From an uncultured Rhodopila sp. (GTDB lineage: Bacteria; Pseudomonadota; Alphaproteobacteria; Acetobacterales; Acetobacteraceae): 64,000 nucleotides of DNA. Both the position numbers and the translations under genes were made by a program. Positions 10,678 to 20,651 of the stretch are shown here, one piece after another. The notes below the pieces were generated by a model. It did no database searches, had not been told where the DNA came from, and worked only from the letters and a program-made list of their open reading frames with translations. Numbering within the stretch: the first letter of the stretch is position 1; the number at the start of each line of letters is the position of its first letter. The DNA lies in NCBI GenBank assembly GCA_903932145.1, contig CAIZFE010000042.1:186001-250000 (forward strand), in the 5' to 3' direction.

Positions 10678-10732
10678 GGAAAAAACTTCCCTGGCGGATG
10701 GCGTAAGGTTGCGATGGGAATTTTTTTCCCAT
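10678..10732. promoter_or_regulatory. Paired GGAA-N5-TTCC palindromes before carA
   Basis: Two copies of GGAA-N5-TTCC lie between the divergent GFA gene and carA: 10678-10690, and 10717-10729 within the longer perfect repeat ATGGGAA-N5-TTCCCAT (10714-10732). Their centres are 39 bases apart. The downstream copy ends directly before ATG 10733 and 12 bases before ATG 10745. Such a pair is a plausible operator; the adjacent CarA carries a helix-turn-helix-like domain. Binding is inference. Confidence 0.5.
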
Positions 10733-10744
10733 ATGGTGGTCCTT

Positions 10745-12127
10745 ATGCCGATCTCGATCGATCTTATCATAGAACGCATGGGCGGCGCTGACGCGGCTGC
10801 TCGATTGACGGGTGTGGGGACCGAGGCTGTGCGCAAGTGGCGCCAGTCCAAGGCAATCCCGTCCCGTCACTGGCCCGCGGTCATCGCGGCGACCGGCCTT
10901 AACATGGCCGACCTGCAGACCGACCTTCAAGAAAAGACGAGTGTCCCCATGCAAAATGCTTCGAGTGCCGACGCCATTCCCGCTGGTGCGACCGCCGCTT
11001 TGGTGCTGGCCGATGGATCGGTGTTCTGGGGCCGCGGTTTCGGCGCCCATACGTCCGCGACCAACCCGGTGGGCGAGGTCTGCTTCAGCACCAGCATGAC
11101 CGGGTATCAGGAGACGCTGACCGACCCGTCTTTCGCCGGCCAGATCATCACCTTCACCTTCCCGCATATCGGCAACGTTGGTACCAACATCGAGGACATC
11201 GAGGCCACGACCATCGCCGCTCGGGGTTTGATCGTGAAGGTGGATGTGACCGAACCCTCCAACTGGCGCTCGACGCAGAAATTGCAGGCGTGGCTGCTGG
11301 GGCAGGGCATCACCGGCATCTCCGGTGTGGACACGCGGGCACTGACCATTCGCATCCGTGACGGTGGCGCGCCGACCGGCGTGCTGGCGTTCCCGGCGGA
11401 TGGGCGGTTCGATCTGGTGGCCCTGCGGGCGCAGGCAGTTGGCTGGCCAGGGCTGGAGGGAATGGACCTCGCGAAGGAGGTCACCTGCCGGCAAACCTAT
11501 TCCTGGGATGAGACCGCCTGGGTATGGCCGACCGGTTCCGGCAGGCAGACCGCGCCGACGCATCACGTCGTGGCGGTGGATTACGGGGCGAAACGGAACA
11601 TTCTGCGCTGCCTGGCCTCGGCCGGCTGTCGCGTGACCGTTGTCCCGGCGACCGCGACGGCCGAGGACATTCTGCGGCACAAGCCGGACGGCGTCTTCCT
11701 CTCGAACGGCCCCGGCGATCCGGCGGCGACCGGGGTCTATGCGGTCCCCGTGCTGAGGGACGTGCTGGACAGCGGCGTGCCGATTTTTGGTATCTGCCTC
11801 GGGCATCAACTGTTGGCTCTTGCGCTGGGCGCCAAGACCTACAAGCTGGAACGCGGCCATCGCGGCGCCAACCAGCCGGTGAAGGATCTGGAAACCGGCA
11901 AGGTGGAGATCACCAGCCAGAACCACGGCTTCGCGGTGGACGCGACCGCGCTGCCGGCGAACGTGAAGGTGACGCATGTGTCACTGTTCGATGGATCGAA
12001 CGAGGGCATCGCTTCGACGGATCGGCCCGCGTTTTCGGTGCAGTACCATCCGGAGGCCAGCCCCGGTCCGTCCGACAGTCATTATCTGTTCGCGCGGTTC
12101 GTGGGGATGATGGACGGGCGGGCGTAA
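10745..12127 (+). CDS. carA: Carbamoyl-phosphate synthase small subunit with N-terminal HTH-like domain
   Basis: From ATG 10745 the protein is 460 residues. Residues 69 onward ([10 protein letters not shown]..) form normal CarA of about 392 residues: the small-subunit N-domain ([21 protein letters not shown]) and a class I glutamine amidotransferase with nucleophile Cys351 in [12 protein letters not shown] (codon 11795-11797) and the HPEAS His. CarA hydrolyses glutamine and passes ammonia to CarB. The first 60-odd residues ([43 protein letters not shown]) look like a Cro/YdaS-type helix-turn-helix. I recall a database domain named carph-isopro at the N-terminus of some CarA proteins; not verified. 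ATG 10949 could also start a classical CarA. The carB partner is separated by an ATPase gene. Confidence 0.9.
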   Translation: MPISIDLIIERMGGADAAARLTGVGTEAVRKWRQSKAIPSRHWPAVIAATGLNMADLQTDLQEKTSVPMQNASSADAIPAGATAALVLADGSVFWGRGFGAHTSATNPVGEVCFSTSMTGYQETLTDPSFAGQIITFTFPHIGNVGTNIEDIEATTIAARGLIVKVDVTEPSNWRSTQKLQAWLLGQGITGISGVDTRALTIRIRDGGAPTGVLAFPADGRFDLVALRAQAVGWPGLEGMDLAKEVTCRQTYSWDETAWVWPTGSGRQTAPTHHVVAVDYGAKRNILRCLASAGCRVTVVPATATAEDILRHKPDGVFLSNGPGDPAATGVYAVPVLRDVLDSGVPIFGICLGHQLLALALGAKTYKLERGHRGANQPVKDLETGKVEITSQNHGFAVDATALPANVKVTHVSLFDGSNEGIASTDRPAFSVQYHPEASPGPSDSHYLFARFVGMMDGRA

Positions 12128-12144
12128 TGCCCGAAGTTAAACAA

Positions 12145-12167
12145 AGTGTACAAGAATTCTGCACACT
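12145..12167. repeat. Imperfect palindrome before the ATPase gene remnant
   Basis: AGTGTACAAGAA and TTCTGCACACT form an imperfect inverted repeat centred on GAATTC. It lies 18 bases after the carA stop and 13 bases before the ATG of the truncated ATPase copy. It occupies the same place as the unrelated palindrome before the intact copy. Confidence 0.5.
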
Positions 12168-12180
12168 CTGATCGCCATAT

Positions 12181-12342
12181 ATGGACCCTCTTCGCAATCC
12201 CTTCGTCCCTGGTGCTGGCGTTCAACCCCCGGAACTGACAGGGCGGCGGGACCTGCTTGAACACGCCCGTATTGCCCTGGGGAAAACCCGCCTTGGGAAA
12301 CCCGTCAAAAGCCTGATCGCCATCAACCGTGAGTCGGTAGGC
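12181..12342 (+). pseudogene. Truncated paralogue of the AAA ATPase gene
   Basis: From ATG 12181, 54 codons align without gaps to the start of the ATPase gene at 12539. By eye about 34 of 54 residues are identical (MDP.RNP..PGAG, RIALG.TRLG.P). Similarity stops in the Walker A motif: the intact gene reads RGVGKT where this copy reads ESVGPC. The frame then runs on through unrelated sequence to a stop at 12451-12453. It is best read as the remains of a diverged tandem copy rather than a working gene, since it lacks all ATP-binding residues. Confidence 0.7.
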
Positions 12343-12486
12343 CCATGTCCGGTTGCAATACCACCAGATCCATCGCGATTCCCGGTATCGGTGCGATCAG
12401 TGGTCGTGATCTGTTCGCACGGTTGGCTGGCCGACCGGGTCTCGGCCCGGTGAACAATTTCGGGGCGTTCAATTGCAATATAAGAA

Positions 12487-12530
12487 AGTTTATCCAATAT
12501 TATCGAAATCACGGTAATATCGGATAAACT
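12487..12530. promoter_or_regulatory. 19-bp inverted repeat immediately before the ATPase start
   Basis: The left arm AGTTTATCCAATATTATCG (12487-12505) and the right arm (12512-12530) are inverted repeats matching at 17 of 19 positions, with a six-base spacer. It ends eight bases before ATG 12539. No Shine-Dalgarno sequence is visible between them. The region is AT-rich against a GC-rich background. It could be an operator over the promoter of a leaderless message, or an RNA hairpin at the start codon. Confidence 0.6.
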
Positions 12531-12538
12531 CCCTAACA

Positions 12539-13768
12539 ATGGACCCCACCCGCAATCCCTATGCGCCCGGCGCCGGCACGCCACCGCCTGAACTCAGCGG
12601 CCGGCAAGATCTGTTGGAGCAGGTGCGGATCGCCCTTGGCCGCACCCGGTTGGGGCGTCCCGCCAAGGGATTCTTCGCCGTCGGATTGCGGGGGGTCGGT
12701 AAAACAGTGTTGCTGCGAGAAGCCCTGGCGATGGCGACCGCCGATGGGTTTTATACGTGCTTCGTCGAGGCGGACGGACAGAAATCCCTGGGCGAACTCC
12801 TGGTCCCGCATTTGCGCCGCCTGCTGCTCGACCTTGACCGCATGGGTAAACTCGCGTCCGAGGTGAAGCGTGGGCTGCGCGTTTTGAAGAGCTTTTTGTC
12901 CGGCCTGAAGCTGACCTATGGGGATGCGGAACTCGCGCTCGATATCGATCCCGAACCCGGCATCGGAGACAGCGGCGATCTGGAGGACGATCTTTCGGAA
13001 CTCTTTGCCGCCATTGGTCAGGCCGCGATGGCCAGGGACACGCGGGTCGCGCTGTTCATCGACGAGGTCCAATATCTCAGTCATCGGGACTTCGCCGCGC
13101 TGATCAAGGCGCTGCATCGCTGCGCGCAAGAGAAGCTACCGATCATTCTGATCGGTGCCGGGTTGCCGCAGATCGTGGGGCTGGCCGGCCGGGCGAAATC
13201 GTATGCCGAACGGATGTTCGATTTTCCCGCGTTGGAGGCGTTGGGCCGCGCCGACGCGGATCGGGCCATCCTTGCGCCGGCCGCCGAGCAAAACGTCGTC
13301 GTGACCCCGGACGCCCTGGATGCGATCGACGCTGTGGCCAGGGGCTATCCGTATTTCATTCAGGAATGGGCGTACCACGCCTGGAACGCCGCACCGGGAC
13401 CGATCATCGATCGCGCGGTCGTTCTGGCGGCGACACCTGCCGCCTCCAGGCGTCTGGATGGCAGTTTCTTCAGGGTCCGGTTCGATCGCCTCACGCCGCG
13501 CGAGAAGCAATACCTGCGCGCCATGGCCTCGTTCGGTCCCGGTGTCTGGCGGGCCGGTGAGATAGCCGAACGGCTGGGCGTTAAGCCAACCAGCGTGGCA
13601 CCGTTACGCAACGGTTTGATCGGCAAGGGCATGATCTACAGCCCGCAGTTTGGCGAGACCGCGTTCACCGTCCCGATGTTCGACGACTTCCTGCGCCGCA
13701 TGATGCCCGATTGGGTGTCACCCGCCGCATCCAAAACCAATCCGCCTGTCCTCCCAGAGAGCACCTAG
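12539..13768 (+). CDS. AAA-type ATP-binding protein with C-terminal winged helix
   Basis: A 409-residue STAND/Orc-like ATPase. Residues 1-45 are a conserved lead-in shared with the upstream remnant. Walker A is GLRGVGKT (49-56), Walker B is VALFIDEVQ (170-178), and a sensor-like strand [11 protein letters not shown] follows near 202-212. Arg225 in [12 protein letters not shown] may be an arginine finger. The C-terminus (about 320-375) is a winged helix-turn-helix with [26 protein letters not shown]. This resembles archaeal-type ATPase/Cdc6-like proteins seen in mobile or defence contexts; the role is unknown. It sits between carA and carB, with carB starting only five bases after its stop, so all are probably co-transcribed. 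Confidence 0.85.
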   Translation: MDPTRNPYAPGAGTPPPELSGRQDLLEQVRIALGRTRLGRPAKGFFAVGLRGVGKTVLLREALAMATADGFYTCFVEADGQKSLGELLVPHLRRLLLDLDRMGKLASEVKRGLRVLKSFLSGLKLTYGDAELALDIDPEPGIGDSGDLEDDLSELFAAIGQAAMARDTRVALFIDEVQYLSHRDFAALIKALHRCAQEKLPIILIGAGLPQIVGLAGRAKSYAERMFDFPALEALGRADADRAILAPAAEQNVVVTPDALDAIDAVARGYPYFIQEWAYHAWNAAPGPIIDRAVVLAATPAASRRLDGSFFRVRFDRLTPREKQYLRAMASFGPGVWRAGEIAERLGVKPTSVAPLRNGLIGKGMIYSPQFGETAFTVPMFDDFLRRMMPDWVSPAASKTNPPVLPEST

Positions 13769-13772
13769 TCCC

Positions 13773-16700
13773 ATGCCCAAACGCACCGACATAAAATCCA
13801 TCATGATCATCGGCGCCGGTCCGATCATCATCGGCCAGGCCTGTGAGTTCGATTACTCGGGCGCCCAGGCGTGCAAGGCACTCAAGGCCGAGGGCTACCG
13901 AGTCATCCTGGTCAACTCCAACCCCGCTACCATCATGACCGACCCCGGTCTGGCGGACGCGACCTACATCGAGCCGATCACCCCCGAGATGGTCGAGAAG
14001 ATCATCGCCAAGGAGAGGCCCGACGCGCTGCTGCCCACCATGGGCGGCCAAACAGCGCTGAACACCGCCATGGCGCTAGACGCCAACGGCGCCCTGAAGC
14101 GCTACAATGTCGAACTGATCGGCGCCAAGGCGGACGTCATCGACCGCGCCGAGGACCGCCTGAAGTTCCGCGACGCGATGGCCGAGATCGGTATCGAATC
14201 CCCCCGCTCCACCATTGCGCACACGCTGGAAGAAGCCCGCGCCGCGCTGGAACTGACCGGCCTGCCCGCCGTCATCCGCCCCAGCTTCACCCTCGGGGGC
14301 ACCGGCGGCGGCATCGCCTATAACAAGGAAGAGTTCGAGCAGATCGTCGCCGGCGGTCTCGAAGCCTCCCCCACCACGGAAGTACTCATCGAAGAATCCG
14401 TTCTCGGTTGGAAAGAGTACGAGATGGAGGTGGTCCGCGACAGCAAGGACAACTGTATCATCATTTGCGCCATCGAGAACGTCGATCCGATGGGCATCCA
14501 CACCGGCGACTCGGTCACGGTGGCTCCGGCCCTGACGCTGACCGACAAAGAATATCAGATCATGCGCGACGCCTCGATCGCGTGCCTGCGCAAGATCGGC
14601 GTCGATACCGGCGGGTCGAACGTGCAGTTTGGCCTGAACCCCGCCGACGGCCGTCTGGTGGTGATCGAGATGAATCCGAGGGTGTCGCGGTCCTCGGCCC
14701 TGGCGTCGAAGGCGACCGGCTTTCCCATCGCGAAAATTGCCGCCAAGCTGGCTGTCGGCTACACGCTGGATGAGCTGACCAACGACATCACCATGGTCAC
14801 GCCGGCCAGCTTCGAACCGACCATCGACTACGTGGTGGTGAAAATCCCCCGCTTCACCTTCGAAAAATTCCCCGGCACCCCGGCGCTGCTGACGACGTCG
14901 ATGAAGTCAGTGGGCGAGGCGATGGCGATCGGCCGTTCCTTCGCCGAGGCCCTGCAAAAGGGCCTCCGCAGCATGGAAACCGGCTTTTCCGGGCTGGACG
15001 AAATCGACGCCCCCGGCGATGGCGGCCCGGACGCATTCCGAGCGGCGCTGTCCTCGCCGACGCCGGATCGGCTGCTGATGGCTGGGCAGGCACTCCGCGC
15101 CGGTTTGACGGTGGAAGAAATCCACGAGACGACAAAATTCGACCCCTGGTTCCTGCGCGAACTGGAACGTATCGTCCATGCCGAACGCGAGGTCGCGGCC
15201 AACGGTCTGCCCCGCGAGGCCGGAGCGCTGCGTCGCCTGAAGGCGCTGGGTTTCTCCGATATTCGCCTCGGCGAACTGACCAAAACCAGTGCTCTCGAAA
15301 TCCACAAAGCACGCGCGGCCTTGGGCGTAACTCCGGTTTACAAGCGCATCGACACCTGCGCCGGCGAGTTCGCCTCCAAGACCCCGTATATGTATTCGAC
15401 GTTCGAAGGCGGCTACGGCACGCCGGTCTGCGAATCTGACCCGACCGATCGCACCAAGATCATCATTCTCGGCGGCGGCCCGAATCGCATCGGGCAGGGG
15501 ATCGAGTTCGATTACTGCTGCGTTCATGCCGCCTACGCCCTGAAGGACGCCGGGTTTGAGACCATCATGGTCAACTGCAACCCGGAAACCGTCAGCACTG
15601 ATTACGACACCTCCGATCGGCTGTACTTCGAACCGCTGACCGAGGAAGACGTCGTCGCCCTGATCCGCCGCGAGCAGCAGAACGGCACGTTGCTAGGCTG
15701 CATCGTGCAATACGGCGGCCAAACGCCGTTGAAGCTGTCGCAGGCCCTGTCGCGCGAAGGAATCCCCATCCTGGGTACCTCCGCCGACGCCATCGATCTG
15801 GCCGAGGACCGCGAGCGGTTCCAACAGCTTCTGCAACGCCTCGGCCTGCGCCAACCCGACAACGGCCTGGCCCGGTCGGCCGAGGATGCCGAGAAAATCG
15901 CCGACCGCATCGGATATCCGGTGGTGATCCGCCCCAGCTATGTTCTTGGCGGGCGCGCTATGGAGATCGTGTACGATCGCGCCGGCCTGCAGCGCTACAT
16001 GCGCGAGGCCGTACGGGTGTCCGGCGACAATCCCGTCCTGATCGACCGCTACCTGAACGATGCCATCGAGGTCGATGTCGATTGCATCTGCGACGGTGAA
16101 AGCGTGTACGTCGCTGGCGTCATGGAACATATCGAGGAAGCCGGCATCCATTCCGGCGACTCGGCTTGCTCGCTACCGCCGTATTCGTTGTCCCCGGCCA
16201 TGATCACCGAACTGAAGTCCGAAACCGAGGCGCTGGCCAAGGCGCTGGGCGTGATCGGGCTGATGAATGTGCAATACGCCATCAAGGACGACACGATTTA
16301 CGTTCTGGAGGTGAACCCCCGCGCCTCCCGTACAGTCCCGTTCGTCGCCAAGGCCACCGGCGTGGCGGTTGCGAAGATCGGCGCCCGCGTGATGGCCGGC
16401 GCCAAGCTGGCGACCGACTTCAAGTTGGACGACGACTCCATCGCGCCGCACGTCGCGGTCAAGGAAGCCGTCTTCCCGTTTGCCCGGTTTACCAACGTGG
16501 ACACGATCCTGGGACCGGAGATGAAATCGACCGGTGAGGTTATGGGCCTCGACTCCAGCTTCGAGCGTGCCTTCGCCAAGGCGCAACTCGGGGCTGGCGT
16601 GATCCTGCCGATGGCGGGGCGGGTGTTCCTGTCGATCAAGGATGCCGACAAGAAGGGCCTGCCATCGCTGGCTCGCCGCCTGACCGAGATGGGTTTTTCC

Positions 16701-17018
16701 ATTGTCGCCACCCGCGGCACCGCCGCTCGGATTCGCGAGGCCGGCCTGCCGGTCACCGTGGTGAACAAGGTGCTGGAGGGACGGCCGCATTGCGTCGATG
16801 CGATCCGTTCAGGTGAAATTCAGTTGGTTATCAACACTGCTTCCACGCCGCAGTCGGTCGCCGACAGCTTCGCGATCCGCCGCGGCGCGCTCACGCACGG
16901 GGTGCCGCATTACACCACGTTGGCAGGCGCTCGGGCTGCCGTACACGCAATTGCGGCATTAAAAGCGGGAACGCTTGAAGTTGCGCCGCTACAGTCCTAT
17001 TTTCGCGGTTCGTTTTAG
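13773..17018 (+). CDS. carB: Carbamoyl-phosphate synthase large subunit
   Basis: At 1081 residues it is full length. Two homologous ATP-grasp halves are visible: the first with [20 protein letters not shown] and [20 protein letters not shown], the second with [19 protein letters not shown] and [22 protein letters not shown]-terminal MGS-like allosteric domain follows ([21 protein letters not shown]). The enzyme makes carbamoyl phosphate from bicarbonate, ammonia (channelled from CarA) and two ATP, feeding arginine and pyrimidine synthesis. greA follows on the same strand, as is common in this group. Confidence 0.98.
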   Translation: MPKRTDIKSIMIIGAGPIIIGQACEFDYSGAQACKALKAEGYRVILVNSNPATIMTDPGLADATYIEPITPEMVEKIIAKERPDALLPTMGGQTALNTAMALDANGALKRYNVELIGAKADVIDRAEDRLKFRDAMAEIGIESPRSTIAHTLEEARAALELTGLPAVIRPSFTLGGTGGGIAYNKEEFEQIVAGGLEASPTTEVLIEESVLGWKEYEMEVVRDSKDNCIIICAIENVDPMGIHTGDSVTVAPALTLTDKEYQIMRDASIACLRKIGVDTGGSNVQFGLNPADGRLVVIEMNPRVSRSSALASKATGFPIAKIAAKLAVGYTLDELTNDITMVTPASFEPTIDYVVVKIPRFTFEKFPGTPALLTTSMKSVGEAMAIGRSFAEALQKGLRSMETGFSGLDEIDAPGDGGPDAFRAALSSPTPDRLLMAGQALRAGLTVEEIHETTKFDPWFLRELERIVHAEREVAANGLPREAGALRRLKALGFSDIRLGELTKTSALEIHKARAALGVTPVYKRIDTCAGEFASKTPYMYSTFEGGYGTPVCESDPTDRTKIIILGGGPNRIGQGIEFDYCCVHAAYALKDAGFETIMVNCNPETVSTDYDTSDRLYFEPLTEEDVVALIRREQQNGTLLGCIVQYGGQTPLKLSQALSREGIPILGTSADAIDLAEDRERFQQLLQRLGLRQPDNGLARSAEDAEKIADRIGYPVVIRPSYVLGGRAMEIVYDRAGLQRYMREAVRVSGDNPVLIDRYLNDAIEVDVDCICDGESVYVAGVMEHIEEAGIHSGDSACSLPPYSLSPAMITELKSETEALAKALGVIGLMNVQYAIKDDTIYVLEVNPRASRTVPFVAKATGVAVAKIGARVMAGAKLATDFKLDDDSIAPHVAVKEAVFPFARFTNVDTILGPEMKSTGEVMGLDSSFERAFAKAQLGAGVILPMAGRVFLSIKDADKKGLPSLARRLTEMGFSIVATRGTAARIREAGLPVTVVNKVLEGRPHCVDAIRSGEIQLVINTASTPQSVADSFAIRRGALTHGVPHYTTLAGARAAVHAIAALKAGTLEVAPLQSYFRGSF

Positions 17019-17103
17019 CCAATGCGCCGCGGCAGGGGAAAATCCCGGCCGCGGCGGTGCCATATGACATGGTTGCGTTGACCAAGGTTTGAAGGACCAC
17101 GCC

Positions 17104-17577
17104 GTGCAGAAGTTTCCGATGACGGCCAAAGGATTGGTACGCCTAGAAGAAGAACTCCGGACCCTGCGTTCGCAGGAACGGCCTGCGGTGATCCGCGCCA
17201 TCGCGGAAGCGCGGTCGCATGGCGATCTGTCGGAAAACGCCGAGTATCATGCGGCGCGCGAACGCCAGTCGTTTATCGAGGGCCGTATCCAGGAGCTGGA
17301 GGAGGTGGTCGGCGCCGTCGAGGTGATCGATCCCGCGACTTTGAGCGGGTCTCACGTCAAGTTCGGTGCTCACGTCAAGCTGGTGGACGAAGAGACGGAC
17401 AAGGAAGCCACGTATCAGATCGTTGGCGTGTACGAGGCCGACATCAAACAGAAGATGCTGTCGGTGTCCTCACCGCTGGCCAAGGCGCTGATCGGCAAGA
17501 AGGTCGGTGAAACCGTGTCGGTTCCCGCTCCTGGCGGTGATCGATCCTACGAAATTCTGGAAGTCAGGTTTATCTGA
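17104..17577 (+). CDS. greA: Transcription elongation factor GreA
   Basis: A 157-residue GreA that rescues backtracked RNA polymerase by stimulating transcript cleavage. The N-terminal coiled coil (MTAKGLVRLEEELRTL, ARSHGDLSENAEYHAARERQ) carries the acidic tip that reaches the polymerase active site. The C-terminal FKBP-like domain ends in SYEILEVRFI. GTG 17104 is chosen because AAGGA precedes it and VQKFPMTAKG matches family starts; a TTG at 17089 is less likely. Confidence 0.95.
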   Translation: MQKFPMTAKGLVRLEEELRTLRSQERPAVIRAIAEARSHGDLSENAEYHAARERQSFIEGRIQELEEVVGAVEVIDPATLSGSHVKFGAHVKLVDEETDKEATYQIVGVYEADIKQKMLSVSSPLAKALIGKKVGETVSVPAPGGDRSYEILEVRFI

Positions 17578-17594
17578 GCGTAACGTCCGAGCCG

Positions 17595-18791
17595 ATGATC
17601 ACGCTCCAGGACGTTGAGCAGGCAGCCAGGCGGATCGCCGGTCGCGTGTTGCGGACGCCGATGTTGCCGTGCGATGCGATTTCGCGGCTGGCCGGCGCCG
17701 AGGTTGTGTTGAAGCTGGACAATCTCCAGGTCACCGGCGCGTTCAAGGAACGCGGCGCCGCGAATCGGTTGGCGTTGCTGACCGCCGAGGAACGCGCGCG
17801 TGGTGTCATCGCCATGTCGGCCGGTAATCACGCGCAGGCGGTGGCGCGCCATGCCAGTCTGTTGGGCGTCGCCGCCACGATCGTGATGCCGAAGTTTACC
17901 CCGTCGACCAAGGTGACGCGCACGGCGTCGTGGGGTGCGACGGTAATTCTGTTTGGGGAAACCCTGGCTGAATCAACCGCCCATGCTCGGGAACTGGCGG
18001 CGGAGCGGTCGCTGGTCTTTGTTCATCCGTTCGACGACGTCGGCATTATAGCGGGTCAGGGCACGCTGGCGCTGGAGATGCTGCAGGACGCCCCTGATCT
18101 GGATGCGCTGATCATTCCTGTGGGCGGCGGCGGCTTGCTGGCCGGGTGTCTTGTCGCGGCATCGGCGATGAAGCCCGGTATCGCTGTTTATGGCGCCGAG
18201 GTCGAAACCTACGCCGCCATGGCGCAGCGCTTGGCCGGCCGTTCTGTGTCGGTTGGCGGTGCCACGATCGCCGAGGGAATCGCGGTACGCGATATCGGGG
18301 AAATTCCGTTCGAAATGGTACGCCGGCGCATTGCCGGCATCCTGGTCACGCCCGAACGCGCCATCGAGGAAGCGATCGGGTTGCTGGTTGAGGCCGCGAA
18401 GACCGTCGCCGAGGGGGCAGGCGCCGTCGGACTTGCCGCGCTGCTGGCGCATCCGGAACGGTTTCGCGGCAAGAAGGTCGGCGTCGCCATCACGGGAGGC
18501 AACATCGACGCCCGCATCCTGTCCAACGTGCTGCTGCGGGACCTGTTGCGTGATGGCCGTCTGCTGCGGTTGCATTTGCAAATCCCTGACCGGCCGGGTG
18601 TGCTGGCCGATATCGCGGGCAAGATCGGCGACTCCGGCGGCAATATTATCGAAGTTTCGCATCAGCGGCTGTTTGCGTCGTCGTCCGTGCAGGCAGCGGA
18701 ACTGGAAGTGATGGTCGAGGCCCGCGACAAGGTGCATGCCAACGCCATCGTCGAGGCCTTGGAGAAGACGTACACCGTCCGGCAGGTTTGA
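17595..18791 (+). CDS. ilvA: Threonine ammonia-lyase with ACT domain
   Basis: A 398-residue PLP enzyme that deaminates threonine to 2-oxobutanoate, the entry to isoleucine. The Schiff-base lysine is Lys51 in TGAFKERGA, the substrate loop is SAGNHAQ (75-81), and the phosphate-binding glycine loop is GGGGLLAG. A single C-terminal ACT domain (about 322-398, LHLQIPDRPGVLADIAGKIG) suggests allosteric control by an amino acid. This is the short, one-ACT class rather than the 500-residue two-ACT biosynthetic IlvA of E. coli. It follows greA by 17 bases and may be co-transcribed. Confidence 0.9.
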   Translation: MITLQDVEQAARRIAGRVLRTPMLPCDAISRLAGAEVVLKLDNLQVTGAFKERGAANRLALLTAEERARGVIAMSAGNHAQAVARHASLLGVAATIVMPKFTPSTKVTRTASWGATVILFGETLAESTAHARELAAERSLVFVHPFDDVGIIAGQGTLALEMLQDAPDLDALIIPVGGGGLLAGCLVAASAMKPGIAVYGAEVETYAAMAQRLAGRSVSVGGATIAEGIAVRDIGEIPFEMVRRRIAGILVTPERAIEEAIGLLVEAAKTVAEGAGAVGLAALLAHPERFRGKKVGVAITGGNIDARILSNVLLRDLLRDGRLLRLHLQIPDRPGVLADIAGKIGDSGGNIIEVSHQRLFASSSVQAAELEVMVEARDKVHANAIVEALEKTYTVRQV

Positions 18792-18860
18792 CGGGCGCCC
18801 GGCATGCCGCCGATCCCGTTCGATTGGACCAGAGAGTCGCAACGCCGCCGGTGCCGACCG

Positions 18861-19451
18861 ATGGATGCAAGCCATAACGATACCCTCGCTGCTGCCGCCG
18901 ACGAAGCCCTCGCGTGCCGCCTCTGCGAGGCGGTCCTCCCGCTCGGACCGCGTCCGGTGTTCCGGGTGTCCGACACTGCCCGCGTGCTGATCATCGGCCA
19001 GGCGCCCGGCACGAAAGTTCACATGACCGGAGTGCCCTGGAACGACGCCTCGGGGGATCGCCTGCGTGGCTGGCTGCTGATGGACCGGGATCTCTTCTAC
19101 GACGCCACCCGGATCGCCATCGTGCCGACCGGCCTGTGTTACCCTGGACGTCTGCCAAACGGCGGCGATGCTCCGCCCCGGCCCGAATGTGCCCCGCTGT
19201 GGCTGGATCGATTCACCCGTCTGATGCCGCAAGTCCGGCTCACCCTGCTCGTCGGTTCCTATGCGCTGCGGCATCGTCTCGGAAAGGGCGCGATGACCGA
19301 TCGCGTGCAGCGGTTCCGGGACCATGGGCCGGCCATCATCCCGCTGCCGCATCCCTCCTGGCGCACCACGGGGTGGGAGCGGCGTAATCCCTGGTTCGCC
19401 GAGGATCTGTTGCCGGCATTGCGGCAGGCCGTGGCGGTCGCGCTGGAGTAG
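18861..19451 (+). CDS. Uracil-DNA glycosylase family protein
   Basis: A protein of about 196 residues with the UDG-superfamily fold. The water-activating region is LIIGQAPGTKVHMTGVPWNDASGDRLRGWL and the DNA-intercalation region is PLPHPSWRTTGWERRNPW. An N-terminal CRLC pair is present, but I cannot see the full four-cysteine set of iron-sulfur UDGs. Catalytic residues differ from classical Ung, so uracil excision is not assured. Start is uncertain: ATG 18861 fits family length, while ATG 18804 gives 19 more basic residues. It follows the threonine ammonia-lyase gene on the same strand. Confidence 0.8.
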   Translation: MDASHNDTLAAAADEALACRLCEAVLPLGPRPVFRVSDTARVLIIGQAPGTKVHMTGVPWNDASGDRLRGWLLMDRDLFYDATRIAIVPTGLCYPGRLPNGGDAPPRPECAPLWLDRFTRLMPQVRLTLLVGSYALRHRLGKGAMTDRVQRFRDHGPAIIPLPHPSWRTTGWERRNPWFAEDLLPALRQAVAVALE

Positions 19452-19511
19452 CTCGGGTTGGTGGCCCTTCGGGATCGTGCCATGCTCGCGGCGACATTCA
19501 GGGAAAACGCC

Positions 19512-20639
19512 ATGATCCGCACCGCCGTCCTGCTGACCGGCCTGCTCGGCATCACGTCGGCCGTCGCCGCCGAACCGGTCAAGATCGGCATTACGACGAT
19601 CCTGAGCGGGCCGTTCGCCGATCGCGGGCAGTCCGAACAATACGGCGCCCAACTGGCGCTCGACCAAATCAACCAGGCCGGCGGCGTGCTCGGACGCCCG
19701 GTCGAGGCGTTCTACGCCGACAACGCCTGCAAACCGGAAATCGGCGTGCCGGGGACCAAACGGCTGATCGAGCAACAGCACGTCCCGGTCATCATCGGCG
19801 CTCTCTGCACGCCGGTGACGCATGCGATCGAGCCGGTGATGCAGGCCGCCAAGGTCCCACTGCTGATCGCCACCTCGGCCGGACAGGATTTCGTCGATGC
19901 CTCGGGGGTTGGCGGCAATGACTACCTGTTCAAGACAATCCCGTCAGAGGTCGATATCGCGCGCGGCCTGATTCACTTCCTGGCCGGCAAACATGTCACG
20001 TCGGTTGCCATCGCGGCCGAATCGGGCGGCTTCCCGCAGGCGGGCGCGATTGCCTTGGCCAAGGCGGCGGATAGCGCCGGCATGAAGGTGACAGGGCAGG
20101 AGATCATAACTCCGGGAGTCACCGATCTGGCTGCCATGCTGGTCAGGCTGAAAGGCAGCACGCCCGACATCCTGCTGGTCATGCCCGGATCATCCACCGG
20201 CGCGTTTTTCAAGGCCTATGAGGCCTCCGGCTGGAAAGTTCCGGTCAGCGGCCGCTTCGATCCGGGTGCTGCTACGGGCGCGGTGTCGCCGGCCTTCCGC
20301 GAGGCCGGCGGGCTGAACGATCTGACCACGATTTCACCGTTCACGCCGCTGATCGACACACAAGGCGTGCATGACTTTGTTGCTGCCTATCAGGCGCATT
20401 ACGGGCTGATGCCGACGCAACGGTCGTTCTTTGTGTATGAGGCAACCTGGCTGGCCGTGGACGCCATACGCCGAGCGGGCATTGATGAACCGGCGGCGGT
20501 CGAGAAGGCGTTGAAAACCACGGCCATGCCGTCGCGACTCGGCGGCAACTATGCGCCGGACGCCCACAATCACGCGCATACGCCGTTGTTTGTAGTTGGA
20601 CTGGATGCTGGAAAGCCAAAGGTGATCGCGACAGAGTAG
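19512..20639 (+). CDS. ABC transporter substrate-binding protein (branched-chain amino-acid type)
   Basis: A 375-residue periplasmic protein of the Leu/Ile/Val-binding family. The signal peptide is [20 protein letters not shown], with AGGGAAA before ATG 19512. The mature part begins [20 protein letters not shown] and includes [19 protein letters not shown], typical of the Peripla_BP_6 fold. No permease or ATPase genes are adjacent, so it is an orphan that may share a transporter encoded elsewhere. Ligand unknown. Confidence 0.88.
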   Translation: MIRTAVLLTGLLGITSAVAAEPVKIGITTILSGPFADRGQSEQYGAQLALDQINQAGGVLGRPVEAFYADNACKPEIGVPGTKRLIEQQHVPVIIGALCTPVTHAIEPVMQAAKVPLLIATSAGQDFVDASGVGGNDYLFKTIPSEVDIARGLIHFLAGKHVTSVAIAAESGGFPQAGAIALAKAADSAGMKVTGQEIITPGVTDLAAMLVRLKGSTPDILLVMPGSSTGAFFKAYEASGWKVPVSGRFDPGAATGAVSPAFREAGGLNDLTTISPFTPLIDTQGVHDFVAAYQAHYGLMPTQRSFFVYEATWLAVDAIRRAGIDEPAAVEKALKTTAMPSRLGGNYAPDAHNHAHTPLFVVGLDAGKPKVIATE

Positions 20640-20651
20640 AACCGGGGATGG

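Noticed and set aside
12181-12453. The 90-codon ORF as a functional gene
   Set aside because: Only its first 54 codons match the ATPase; the rest is unrelated and the ATP-binding site is lost, so it is listed as a pseudogene fragment.
17973-19823. 616-codon ORF on the minus strand opposite the threonine ammonia-lyase, UDG and binding-protein genes
   Set aside because: Low-complexity Arg/Gln-rich antisense translation spanning three real genes.
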